From: ARK-15 sp038880255
Lineage (GTDB): Archaea > Thermoplasmatota > Thermoplasmata > Thermoplasmatales > ARK-15
Direction: 5' to 3'
Assembly (NCBI GenBank): GCA_038880255.1
Contig: JAVZSA010000018.1
Coordinates: forward strand, 1 to 22,431
DNA length: 22,431 nt
Shown: one piece after another, positions 6,928-14,128 of the stretch
Numbering within the stretch: the first letter of the stretch is position 1
Layout of the letters: the number at the start of each line of letters is the position of its first letter
Position numbers and translations under genes: made by a program
Notes under the pieces: generated by a model
Told to the model about the DNA's origin: nothing
Seen by the model: only the letters and a program-made list of their open reading frames with translations
Database searches by the model: none

Positions 6928-8148
6928 ATGAATATTGATCCAAATGCAGCTAAATATCTTATCAAGGCCAAAATTATGGCAGATGGTGTAGTGGAAAAAC
7001 CCGATGTTGTAGGTGCAATATTCGGCCAAACTGAAGGTTTACTGGGGGAGGAACTTGATCTAAGAGACCTTCAAAAAAGTGGTAGAATAGGTAGAATAGA
7101 GGTAGAAATAGATTCAAAAAAAGGGAAATCTGAAGGAATTGTTTATATACCTTCAAGCTTGGATCAAGTAGAGACCGCTATTTTAGCAGCATCTCTAGAA
7201 ACAATAGAAAGGGTTGGTCCCTGCAAGGCAAGTTTTGAAGTATTATCCATAGAAGATATTAGATTAACAAAAAGACAGAAAGTGGTAGATAGAGCAAAAG
7301 AATTGCTTGAAGGATTACTTTCTCAGGGCAAAAATCTAAGTGAGGATCTAATACAGGTGGTAAGGGAAAAAATAGAAAAGGAAGAAATAATAACATATGG
7401 TGAGGATAGACTCCCTGCGGGGCCAGCTGTACCAAATTCTGATGCAATAATCATTGTTGAGGGGAGATCAGATGTTTTAAATCTTCTGAAATATGGAATA
7501 AAAAATGCCATTGCTGTTGAGGGCACAAATATACCAAAAACAATAATAGAATTGACAAAGGAAAGGGTGGCAACAGCTTTTTTGGACGGAGACAGAGGTG
7601 GGGATTTGATTTTTAAAGAGCTTCTTCAAGTTGCAGAAATAGACTTTGTTGCAAGGGCTCCACCAGGTAGGGAGGTGGAGGAACTTACCTATAAACAAAT
7701 AGTAAAAGCATTAAGGAATAAGGTAACAGTTGAACAATATTTAGCCACACATGGAATGGAAGAAGAACTTGAAAAGCTCAATAAATCAGAGTTGGAAGAG
7801 AATAAAAAAATGGAGAGTACAGTAAATAACATTCAGGAAGAACAAAAGAAGGAGGAAATTAAAGAGGATAAGAAAAAGGATGATCTTCTTCTTGATGCGT
7901 TCGAAAAGAAAGTGGCATTTATTACAGATGTAAATGGTAATATTATTCATACAATCCAGTTGAATGAGCTATTTGATAAATTATCAACAACTGAAATAAC
8001 TGGTAATACGCTAATTACAGGCGGAATAATTTCACAAAGATTGGTTGACATAGCTTATGAAAAGGGAATAGGAGAAATTTACGGTATGAAAATGTTAAAT
8101 GTGACCAAAAAGCCTGCTAATATGAAAATAATTATTAGAAATATTTAA
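6928..8148 (+). CDS. dnaG: Archaeal DnaG-type primase (exosome-associated)
   Basis: The 406-residue protein is an archaeal DnaG. The N-terminal region is typical (VEKPDVVGAIFGQTEGLLG, about 23-41). The TOPRIM domain carries VEGRSDV (177-183, with the catalytic-type Glu178) and FLDGDRGGD (218-226). A highly charged E/K linker spans about 280-325 before a short C-terminal domain. In archaea this protein synthesises short RNA and is also a stable subunit of the RNA exosome. The true start is ATG 6928: GGTGAT at 6918-6923 is the Shine-Dalgarno sequence, and the in-frame GTG at 6919 is merely part of it. It is the first gene of the plus-strand block, and ftsZ starts 11 bases after its stop. The preceding structured element (6814-6908) may regulate it. 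Confidence 0.95.
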   Translation: MNIDPNAAKYLIKAKIMADGVVEKPDVVGAIFGQTEGLLGEELDLRDLQKSGRIGRIEVEIDSKKGKSEGIVYIPSSLDQVETAILAASLETIERVGPCKASFEVLSIEDIRLTKRQKVVDRAKELLEGLLSQGKNLSEDLIQVVREKIEKEEIITYGEDRLPAGPAVPNSDAIIIVEGRSDVLNLLKYGIKNAIAVEGTNIPKTIIELTKERVATAFLDGDRGGDLIFKELLQVAEIDFVARAPPGREVEELTYKQIVKALRNKVTVEQYLATHGMEEELEKLNKSELEENKKMESTVNNIQEEQKKEEIKEDKKKDDLLLDAFEKKVAFITDVNGNIIHTIQLNELFDKLSTTEITGNTLITGGIISQRLVDIAYEKGIGEIYGMKMLNVTKKPANMKIIIRNI

Positions 8149-8159
8149 AGGTGATTATT

Positions 8160-9179
8160 GTGGAGCAACCTGAAGATCAAGAATTGGAGGAAATTTTAAA
8201 ATCACTAAAAACAAAAATAAAAATAGTTGGATGTGGGGGGGCAGGATCAAACACAGTTTCAAGAATAATGGAAGATGGAATACAAGATGTTGAACTAATA
8301 GCGATGAATACAGATGCTGCTCATTTGTACATGATAAGGGCACAAAAAAAAGTTCTTTTGGGGAGAAGAATAACAGGAGGATTAGGGGCGGGGGCAATAC
8401 CTGAAATTGGAATGAAGTCCGCCTTAGAATCTGAAGAAGATATAAAAAAGGTACTTGATGGAAGTGATATTGTATTCATTACAGCTGGTATGGGGGGTGG
8501 AACGGGAACAGGTTCTGCACATATAGTGGCTAAAATAGCAAAAGAATTGGGTGCTCTAACAGTAGCTGTAGTTACATTTCCGTTCAGTGCAGAAGGTAAA
8601 TATAGATTTGAAAATGCCGTTTGGGGTCTTGAAAAATTACTTGAAAATGCAGATTCTGTAATTATAATAATGAATGATAAGCTTTTAAAGCTTGTTCCAA
8701 GAATGCCTTTAAACAAGGCTTTTAAAGTAGCGGATGAAATCCTTGAGAGAGCAATTAAAGGCATCTCAGAAATGATAACAAAGCCTGGTCTTATAAACCT
8801 TGACTATAACGATCTTAAAACGGTAATGAAAGAAAGTGGTCTTGCTATGATTGGTCTTGGTGAAAGTGACAGTGAAAAAAGAGCAGAAATAGCTACAATG
8901 AATGCAATAAACTCCCCACTGGTAGATATTGATATAAGTGAGGCAAAAGGTGCGATTGTGGATGTGATCGGCGGGGAGGATATGACTGTGGAAGAGGCAC
9001 ATAAAGCAGTTCAAATAGTGGAAACAAAAATGGATAAAAATGCAAGAATAATATGGGGTGCAACAATAAGACCAGATTTTCGAAGGAAGATGGGTGTAAT
9101 GGTAGTAGTGACAGGTATAAAGGGTAAGCCAGAATATAAATTTACAGAATCTGGTATTAAACTTGATATAGTTAAATGA
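8160..9179 (+). CDS. ftsZ: Cell-division GTPase FtsZ
   Basis: The 339-residue protein has every tubulin/FtsZ hallmark: GCGGAGSN nucleotide loop (about residues 27-34), the signature GMGGGTGTGSA (about 109-119), and the T7 synergy segment NLDYNDLKTVM (about 215-225), whose acidic residues complete GTP hydrolysis on polymerisation. It ends soon after the second domain, with a short tail. It forms the cytokinetic ring. Start choice: GTG 8160 has GGTGAT at 8150-8155 four bases upstream, and the alternative GTG at 8151 lies inside that site. The gene lies between dnaG and secE, a common euryarchaeal arrangement for one of the FtsZ paralogues (FtsZ1-like by overall look, not proven). Confidence 0.97.
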   Translation: MEQPEDQELEEILKSLKTKIKIVGCGGAGSNTVSRIMEDGIQDVELIAMNTDAAHLYMIRAQKKVLLGRRITGGLGAGAIPEIGMKSALESEEDIKKVLDGSDIVFITAGMGGGTGTGSAHIVAKIAKELGALTVAVVTFPFSAEGKYRFENAVWGLEKLLENADSVIIIMNDKLLKLVPRMPLNKAFKVADEILERAIKGISEMITKPGLINLDYNDLKTVMKESGLAMIGLGESDSEKRAEIATMNAINSPLVDIDISEAKGAIVDVIGGEDMTVEEAHKAVQIVETKMDKNARIIWGATIRPDFRRKMGVMVVVTGIKGKPEYKFTESGIKLDIVK

Positions 9180-9195
9180 ATTGGAGGAAAATATA

Positions 9196-9417
9196 ATGAC
9201 ATTAATTGATAAATTTGAAAATGCTCAAGAAAAGTTCGAAGATTGGTTTTCAAGAATAGGCAAAGGAAGGTATTCAAGGGTATTAAAAATGGCGAGAAAG
9301 CCAACAAGAGATGAATATTTGAAGGTAGTAGGTATTACTGCACTTGGTATAGTTATAATAGGAACAATAGGGTTTATAATTTATTATACGATGGTGATAT
9401 TAGCTAAAATTCCATAG
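9196..9417 (+). CDS. secE: Protein translocase subunit SecE/Sec61gamma
   Basis: A 73-residue protein with an amphipathic N-terminal helix, the conserved motif MARKPTRDEYLKVV before the membrane, and one C-terminal transmembrane helix (about 45-70). This is the typical single-pass archaeal SecE, which clamps the SecY channel. ATG 9196 is preceded by GGAGG at 9183-9187; a TTG at 9181 in the same frame lies before that site and is rejected. The gene starts 16 bases after ftsZ and is followed after 11 bases by spt5, the usual archaeal order secE-spt5-rpl11. Confidence 0.95.
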   Translation: MTLIDKFENAQEKFEDWFSRIGKGRYSRVLKMARKPTRDEYLKVVGITALGIVIIGTIGFIIYYTMVILAKIP

Positions 9418-9428
9418 GGGGTATTGTC

Positions 9429-10346
9429 TTGATAGATAGTAATAATTTAACCGATTCTATGAAAATTCCAAATAAAAATGTAAGTGAGTTGCAAATTACT
9501 TGTAACAGAGATAAATTTGATATTTCTGCAGGAAGATATGCTGAAATAGAAGTAAATATAAATGGACAAAAGGAAAATATTGAAAATTATAAATTTATAA
9601 TTTCTTTTGAATTCAATGTAAAGGATACAAATCTTGAATGGATATTAACATCTCAAGGATTAGAAAATAAAAAATTGAAAATTGAGGAAATATCTGAACT
9701 AATAATGCCTTCTAAGAACCATATAATTGAAAGATTAGTTCATATCCCAAGTTCTAAACCATTTACATTCAATTTAAAAGTTCTTGCACCAAAAAGTTCA
9801 AGTTATTTAGATAGCGCAAAGATAACAATGAGGGTTGAAGTGGAAAATAATCCCTCAATTTTTTCCACATGTAATTTGGTAATTAATGTGGTGGCCACAA
9901 TAGTTGCATTAAAGGTACAGGTGGGGAAAGAGGTGGAAGTGGCAAGGGATCTTGGGAATAAGGTAAAATTAAATAAGATAGATTATATATTTTCAATATT
10001 TGTTCCAGGTGAAACATCAAAACTTAAGGGATATGTTTTTGTAGAAACAATTCAACCGGATAGGATGCTTTCATTTATTAAAAATGTTAAGGGTATTAGG
10101 GGTGTGGTGAAGGGAGAAATGGATTTTAATGAAATAATACATTATTTAACTCCACGCTCGGCAGTTGAAACATTACAAGTAGGAAACTTTGTTGAACTAA
10201 TTGAGGGACCTTTTAAAGGTGAAAAAGGTAGGATTGTGGAAATTGATGTGGCAAATGATAAAATAGTAGTTGAACTTACAGAATCTCTAGTTCCAATACC
10301 TGTCACAGTCAGGGCAGGTTCTGTCAGGGTAATTGAAAAGGAGTGA
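9429..10346 (+). CDS. spt5: Transcription elongation factor Spt5 (NusG-like) with a long N-terminal extension
   Basis: The last 150 or so residues are a normal archaeal Spt5: an NGN domain from about 158 (IVALKVQVGKEVEVARDL) containing GYVFVE and IRGVVKG, then a KOW domain from about 248 (VGNFVELIEGPFKGEKGRI). Spt5 binds the RNA polymerase clamp with Spt4 to promote processivity. The unusual part is residues 1-155, not present in typical archaeal Spt5 (about 150 residues in total). It looks all-beta, with alternating hydrophobic strands, and resembles Ig-like/CARDB-type sandwiches, but I cannot name the family. The start is TTG 9429 with a GGGGGT-type Shine-Dalgarno sequence just upstream. 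A later ATG at 9459 would remove only ten residues, so the extension is not a start artefact. No frameshift is visible between the domains. Confidence 0.9.
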   Translation: MIDSNNLTDSMKIPNKNVSELQITCNRDKFDISAGRYAEIEVNINGQKENIENYKFIISFEFNVKDTNLEWILTSQGLENKKLKIEEISELIMPSKNHIIERLVHIPSSKPFTFNLKVLAPKSSSYLDSAKITMRVEVENNPSIFSTCNLVINVVATIVALKVQVGKEVEVARDLGNKVKLNKIDYIFSIFVPGETSKLKGYVFVETIQPDRMLSFIKNVKGIRGVVKGEMDFNEIIHYLTPRSAVETLQVGNFVELIEGPFKGEKGRIVEIDVANDKIVVELTESLVPIPVTVRAGSVRVIEKE

Positions 10347-10351
10347 TTTAA

Positions 10352-10825
10352 ATGGTACAGACTATAGAAATACTAGTAGAGGGTGGAAAAGCTACACCAG
10401 GACCTCCATTAGGTCCAGCACTCGGGCCATTGGGTGTAAATATAGGGCAAGTAGTCAAGGAAATAAATGAAAAAACAAAAAATTATGAGGGAATGCAAGT
10501 ACCTGTAAAGGTATCTGTGGATCCTAAAACAAAAACGTTTACTGTCACTGTTGGTACACCACCTGTCAGTGCATTGATCAAAAAAGAGTTGGGTATAGAG
10601 AAAGGTTCTGGATCCCCTAAGGCAAATAAGGTAGGGGATTTATCCTTAGAAAAGGTAATAAAGATTGCAAAGATGAAAGTACAGGATTCTCTTTCACCCA
10701 CAATTAAGGCAATGGTGATGGAGGTACTTGGATCCTGTGTATCGATGGGTATAACTGTAGATGGTAAAGATCCAAAGGAGATTCAAGAAAAAATAAGAAA
10801 TAATGAAATAAAGATAGAGGAATGA
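10352..10825 (+). CDS. rpl11: 50S ribosomal protein L11 (uL11)
   Basis: The 157-residue protein has the canonical N-terminal segment GGKATPGPPLGPALGPLGVN (residues 10-29), which contacts the GTPase-associated rRNA, followed by the VPVKVSVDPKTKTFTVTVGTPP strand region and the RNA-binding C-terminal domain with GSGSPKANKVG. It is part of the factor-binding stalk base with L10-L12. A GGAGTGAT Shine-Dalgarno sequence overlaps the end of spt5, and the ATG lies 6 bases after the spt5 stop, so the two are translated from one transcript. An 85-base gap with its own promoter separates it from L1. Confidence 0.97.
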   Translation: MVQTIEILVEGGKATPGPPLGPALGPLGVNIGQVVKEINEKTKNYEGMQVPVKVSVDPKTKTFTVTVGTPPVSALIKKELGIEKGSGSPKANKVGDLSLEKVIKIAKMKVQDSLSPTIKAMVMEVLGSCVSMGITVDGKDPKEIQEKIRNNEIKIEE

Positions 10826-10828
10826 AAA

Positions 10829-10837
10829 GTTTAAATA
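10829..10837 (+). promoter_or_regulatory. Internal TATA box before the L1-L10-L12 unit
   Basis: GTTTAAATA lies just after the L11 stop. Its centre is about 26 bp before 10859, so a transcript from here would begin a few bases before the L1 leader hairpin (10864). This suggests that L1-L10-L12 can be made as a separate mRNA, as known for methanococcal L1 operons. Confidence 0.4.
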
Positions 10838-10863
10838 GTAACTCAAATTTAAGAAAAAGAAAA

Positions 10864-10899
10864 CTGTAGGAGAGCAAAAAAATGCTCGTATTACTACAG
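10864..10899 (+). promoter_or_regulatory. Probable L1-binding translational operator in the L1 leader
   Basis: CTGTAG (10864-10869) pairs with CTACAG (10894-10899), and GAGCA (10872-10876) pairs with TGCTC (10883-10887) around an A6 loop. The two stems are separated by an asymmetric internal loop: GA on the 5' side, GTATTA on the 3' side. This layout mirrors the L1 site on 23S rRNA and the methanococcal L1 mRNA, where GA faces a six-base strand starting with G and ending in A. The stem ends at the first G of the Shine-Dalgarno sequence (10899-10903), so bound L1 would block ribosome entry on its own gene. The position in the leader differs from Methanococcus, where as I recall the site lies within the coding region. 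Confidence 0.68.
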
Positions 10900-10910
10900 G
10901 AGGAATAAAG

Positions 10911-11552
10911 ATGGATAAAAATATTTACGAAGCTGTTAAAAAGGCGCTTGAAAGTTCAAAAGAAAGAAAATTTGTTGAGAGTGTGGACTTAGCAATAAAT
11001 TTAAAATTTGTTGATTTAGCTGATCCAAAGAAAAGGATAAATGAAGAGATTGCACTCCCCAATGGTAGAGGAAAAAAGATTAAGGTGGCTGTTTTTGCAT
11101 CAGGAGATCTAGCCTATAAGGCAAAGAGTACTGCTGATTTTGTGATAGCACCGGAGGAAATTGACAAGCTTGCTGAGGATAAAAGAAGGGCAAAGAAACT
11201 TGCCAATGCTTATGATTATTTTCTTGCGGAATCTGCATTAATGACAAAAATAGGTAAGGTACTTGGTGTTGTTTTAGGTCCTAGGGGAAAAATGCCAAAG
11301 CCTCTACCCCCAGGGATTGATCCTACACCAATTATAAATACTCTAAAAAGGACAGTAAGGGCAAGAAGTAGAGAAAGAAGGACTTTTCATATTCCCGTTG
11401 GTACAAAGTTAATGAAGCCAGAGGAAATAACTGAAAATATAGAGGAAGTATTAAAAAAGATTACTTCAAAATTGGAAAAGGGCATGGGAAATATTGAAAG
11501 TATTTATGTAAAGACAACAATGGGTCCTGCTGTTAGGGTAGAGGTGAAGTAA
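10911..11552 (+). CDS. rpl1: 50S ribosomal protein L1 (uL1)
   Basis: The 213-residue protein matches archaeal L1, including the linker segment VLGPRGKMPKPLPPGIDP (about 122-139) and the C-terminal MGNIESIYVKTTMGPAVRVEV. L1 binds the mobile 23S rRNA stalk that handles exit-site tRNA, and in archaea also represses its own operon. An AGGAGG Shine-Dalgarno sequence (10898-10903) precedes ATG 10911 and is partly joined to the leader hairpin. L10 follows after 2 bases. Confidence 0.97.
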   Translation: MDKNIYEAVKKALESSKERKFVESVDLAINLKFVDLADPKKRINEEIALPNGRGKKIKVAVFASGDLAYKAKSTADFVIAPEEIDKLAEDKRRAKKLANAYDYFLAESALMTKIGKVLGVVLGPRGKMPKPLPPGIDPTPIINTLKRTVRARSRERRTFHIPVGTKLMKPEEITENIEEVLKKITSKLEKGMGNIESIYVKTTMGPAVRVEVK

Positions 11553-11554
11553 AT

Positions 11555-12400
11555 ATGGTATCGAAGAAAAATGAGGAAATAGTATCACAATTCACTAAAT
11601 TAATGGAAGATAGCAATGTAATTGGTATTGTTGGTATTCACGGCATACCTGGAACACAAATAAACAATATAAGGAGGAGTTTGAGGGGAAAGGCAAAATT
11701 GGTTGTTGGAAAAAATACACTAATTTCAATTGCATTACAGGATCTTGAAAATAAAAAGAAAAATCTGAAAGATCTTTCAAAATATATATCTGATCAAACT
11801 GCTGTCATTATAAGTGATATGGATCCATTTAAACTTGCAAAGATTGTTGAATTATCACGAACAAGGGCTTCACCCAAGGGTGGAGAAATCGCTCCTGAAG
11901 ATATTGTTGTTCCTGCTGGGGAAACTGAATTTAAGCCAGGTCCTATAGTTTCAGATCTTCAAAAAGTGGGAATTCCAGCTTCAATTGAAAAGGGAAAAGT
12001 TGTAATTAAAAAAGATACTGTAGTAGCAAAAAAGGGTGAAAAAATTGGTAGAGATTTAGCTTTAATGTTACAAAAGTTAGATATTAAACCCTTACCCGTT
12101 GGCTTAGAGATTAGAGCATTTTATGAGAATGGATATATATTTGGTCCTGAATCCTTGAAAATCGATTCTGAAAAGACTCTAAATGATATAAAAAGCTCTA
12201 TTTTAAATGCATTTAATCTTTCACTAAACTTAAAATATTTTACAAAATTAACTACTCCCATATTTATTTCGGATGCATATATGAAGGCACTATCCCTCGG
12301 AATAAGCGTAAAATATTTTACACCTGAAACAATTAAGCATCTGCTTGCAAAAGCAAATTTGCAAGCAATGTCAATAAAAGAAAAAATTGGAGAAATATAA
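11555..12400 (+). CDS. rpl10: 50S ribosomal protein L10 (P0, uL10) lacking the usual acidic tail
   Basis: The 281-residue protein is archaeal P0. It has the rRNA-binding N-terminal domain (KLVVGKNTLISIAL, GEIAPEDIVVPAGETEFKPGP) and the inserted archaeal/eukaryal domain (VVIKKDTVVAKKGEKI), then helices that carry L12 dimers. Archaeal P0 normally ends in an Ala/Glu-rich linker and a short tail like that of L12 (GLGALFG type), giving well over 300 residues. Here it stops at KEKIGEI after the helical spine, so that tail is absent. The stop is followed by a clean GGAGGT site for L12, with no trace of a tail in other frames. The start ATG 11555 uses a GAGGTGA Shine-Dalgarno sequence within the end of L1. 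Confidence 0.95.
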   Translation: MVSKKNEEIVSQFTKLMEDSNVIGIVGIHGIPGTQINNIRRSLRGKAKLVVGKNTLISIALQDLENKKKNLKDLSKYISDQTAVIISDMDPFKLAKIVELSRTRASPKGGEIAPEDIVVPAGETEFKPGPIVSDLQKVGIPASIEKGKVVIKKDTVVAKKGEKIGRDLALMLQKLDIKPLPVGLEIRAFYENGYIFGPESLKIDSEKTLNDIKSSILNAFNLSLNLKYFTKLTTPIFISDAYMKALSLGISVKYFTPETIKHLLAKANLQAMSIKEKIGEI

Positions 12401-12420
12401 GGTAAAAGGAGGTATAAAAA

Positions 12421-12729
12421 ATGGAATATGTATATAGTGTTCTGATCCTACATTCATTGGGTCAGAAAATAAGCGAAGAGAATGTGGAGAACATAATAAA
12501 GGCGGCTGGTGGAGAACCTGACAAGGCAAAGATAAAGGCATTGATTTCATCCCTTGAGGGGGTAAATATAGATGATGCAATAAAGTCCACAGCCTTTGCA
12601 CCAGCAGCAGCACCAGCACAACAGGCACAACCTACTGAAGAAAAGAAAGAAACAAAGAAGGAAGAGAAGAAAGAGGAGAAAAAGGAAGAAGAAGAGGCAA
12701 TGGCAGGACTGGGTGCATTATTCGGTTAA
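12421..12729 (+). CDS. rpl12: 50S ribosomal protein L12 (P1-type stalk protein)
   Basis: The 102-residue protein has an N-terminal helical dimerisation domain (MEYVYSVLILHSLGQKISEE), an Ala/Pro hinge (APAAAPAQQAQP), a run of K/E repeats and the conserved end MAGLGALFG that recruits elongation factor GTPases. Multiple dimers assemble on L10. The Shine-Dalgarno sequence GGAGGT lies 6 bases before ATG 12421. It is the last canonical gene of the ribosomal unit; a pyrimidine-rich tract follows. Confidence 0.97.
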   Translation: MEYVYSVLILHSLGQKISEENVENIIKAAGGEPDKAKIKALISSLEGVNIDDAIKSTAFAPAAAPAQQAQPTEEKKETKKEEKKEEKKEEEEAMAGLGALFG

Positions 12730-12730
12730 A

Positions 12731-12755
12731 ATTATTTCCCCCTTTTTTGATTTTT
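12731..12755 (+). terminator. Pyrimidine-tract terminator after L12
   Basis: The sequence after the L12 stop has C5T6 (about 12738-12748) followed by another T5 run (12751-12755). There is no hairpin, but archaeal termination commonly needs only T tracts. It lies directly before a small ORF, so read-through or partial termination is likely. Confidence 0.4.
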
Positions 12756-12905
12756 ATGGACTTTGTAGAATTTATTGCACTGTTAATAATGTATGCAGTT
12801 CCTGCATTAATGATTATACTATCATTTACATTAGTCAAAAATATATTACTACTAATGATAGCAATTACATGGTTTGGAACATCCGTATTAATTCATTATC
12901 TTTGA
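12756..12905 (+). CDS. Small membrane ORF of 49 residues
   Basis: An ATG at 12756 opens 49 codons ending at TGA 12903-12905. The product starts MDFVEFIALLIMYAVPALMI and has two hydrophobic helices (about 3-24 and 27-46) joined by a very short turn (VKN), with a final IHYL. No homologue comes to mind. It has no clear Shine-Dalgarno sequence or TATA box and sits 26 bases after L12, so it would be read by leakage from the ribosomal operon. It overlaps the 3' end of convergent coaBC by 10 bases. In favour of being a gene are its cleanly hydrophobic, two-helix composition and its filling of the only gap here; chance cannot be excluded in AT-rich DNA. Confidence 0.45.
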   Translation: MDFVEFIALLIMYAVPALMIILSFTLVKNILLLMIAITWFGTSVLIHYL

Positions 12906-14065
12906 ATATATTCATTCATTATTTCAATGGCAGCTTCAAATTTTGTGCCCGTAAATTTTCTAACATTATCCTTATTTATAATTAATATGGATGTTTGATT
13001 TTCTTTTACATCCGTTAGCCTGTTTCCAACAACAAATTTTAAATTGTATTTTTCTATCATTTGCCTTGCTTCTTCAATAATCCTATTTTCGTCAAATTCT
13101 GCCTTAAAAGCAATAAGATCTCCTGTGTATTTTTTCCTCAAATTTTCAAGAAATTTTGGGGTAGGAACAAGTTCTAATGTAAAAGGTTTATTACTTTTTA
13201 TTTTACCTTCACTTTTTAAAACCTTAAAATCTGAAATTGCAGCAGGTACAATAATTAAATCAAAATTTTTCATTTCATCTATCATTGATATTAGGTCTTC
13301 TAAACTTTTAAATCTTTCAATTCTTATATAATCTGGCGGCTTAATTTCAGTTCTCCCTAGTAGAAGAGTTGTTTGGGCACCATGCATAAAAAATGCCTTG
13401 GCAATTTCAATGGATGTACCACCACTTGACCTATTGGTTATTACCCTCACATCATCAATAGGTTCTTCAGTTGCACCACCAATAACAAGCACTCTCTTAC
13501 CATTAAATCTATTATTTAATAGCCTAATAGTATTTGCAACTATTGTTTCAATATCTGGTAATTTTGCTTTTCCCTCTTCAATTTTTGGATCTATAAAATT
13601 TACTCCAACTGATTTTAATTTTTTTATATTTTCAACTATTATTGGATTTTTCCACATTGTACCGCTCATTGCTGGTGCAATAAGTATTTGTTTTGAACCA
13701 AGGAATGTAAGTGCAAAAAGTGTTACAGTTGTATCCCCTATCCCATAAGAAATTTTTGAAATTGTATTTGCTGAACATGGAGCAATTAAAAGAAGATCAC
13801 ATTCTTCCTCCAGTAAAACATGCTCAGTTAATCCTGTAATTTCAGTTATTGGTTCTTTTCCTGTAGCAAATTGAAGAGATGTGGGTGTAATAATTTTTAA
13901 TGATTCTTCACTCATTATTGGATAAACATATGCACCGTGCCTAATTAATTCCCTTGCAAGTTTAACAGTTTCCTCTGCAGATACAGAACCAGTAATACCT
14001 AACGCTATCTTTTTATCCTTTAATAATGTACTTTTTATACCCCTAATTTTTTCACTAGGATCCAT
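12896..14065 (-). CDS. coaBC: Bifunctional phosphopantothenoylcysteine decarboxylase / phosphopantothenate-cysteine ligase
   Basis: The 389-residue protein carries out two steps of coenzyme A synthesis. The N-terminal FMN-dependent decarboxylase (CoaC) shows ALGITGSVSAEE (about 21-32), the active-site His in EHVLLEE (about 81-87), LLIAPCSANTISK and PAMSGTMWKNP (about 134-144; the family usually has PAMN). The C-terminal ligase (CoaB) shows GGATEEPIDDVRVITNRSSG (about 198-217), where the family has GGTxEPID, and AAISDF. Full length is normal for archaeal Dfp. The ATG at 14065 lies 63 bases from the divergent regulator and has no Shine-Dalgarno sequence, so it is probably leaderless or nearly so. 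Confidence 0.95.
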   Translation of the reverse strand: MDPSEKIRGIKSTLLKDKKIALGITGSVSAEETVKLARELIRHGAYVYPIMSEESLKIITPTSLQFATGKEPITEITGLTEHVLLEEECDLLLIAPCSANTISKISYGIGDTTVTLFALTFLGSKQILIAPAMSGTMWKNPIIVENIKKLKSVGVNFIDPKIEEGKAKLPDIETIVANTIRLLNNRFNGKRVLVIGGATEEPIDDVRVITNRSSGGTSIEIAKAFFMHGAQTTLLLGRTEIKPPDYIRIERFKSLEDLISMIDEMKNFDLIIVPAAISDFKVLKSEGKIKSNKPFTLELVPTPKFLENLRKKYTGDLIAFKAEFDENRIIEEARQMIEKYNLKFVVGNRLTDVKENQTSILIINKDNVRKFTGTKFEAAIEIMNEYIQR

Positions 14066-14081
14066 AATTTTCTAAATTAAT

Positions 14082-14106
14082 TTTTAGATAATTAATCTTT
14101 TTATAC
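14082..14106. promoter_or_regulatory. Divergent promoter region of coaBC and the DtxR-like gene, with an inverted repeat
   Basis: TTTTTATACT (about 14097-14106) is centred some 27 bp before ATG 14129 and suits a leaderless start of the regulator. On the other strand, TTAATTAT (about 14091) is about 26 bp before the coaBC ATG. Between them AGATAATTAATCT (14086-14098) is an imperfect inverted repeat that overlaps the upstream edge of the regulator's TATA box and could be an operator. Confidence 0.4.
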
Positions 14107-14128
14107 TAGTTATGCTTTCATTGTTAGT

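Noticed and set aside
8321..8764. 147-codon ORF antisense to ftsZ
   Set aside because: It lies entirely within ftsZ on the other strand, with no start signal; it mirrors the Gly-rich codons of ftsZ.
12596..12985. 129-codon plus-strand ORF after L12
   Set aside because: It is the +1 frame of the K/E-rich end of L12 run into the intergenic DNA. Its composition is artefactual and it overlaps L12, the small membrane ORF and coaBC.
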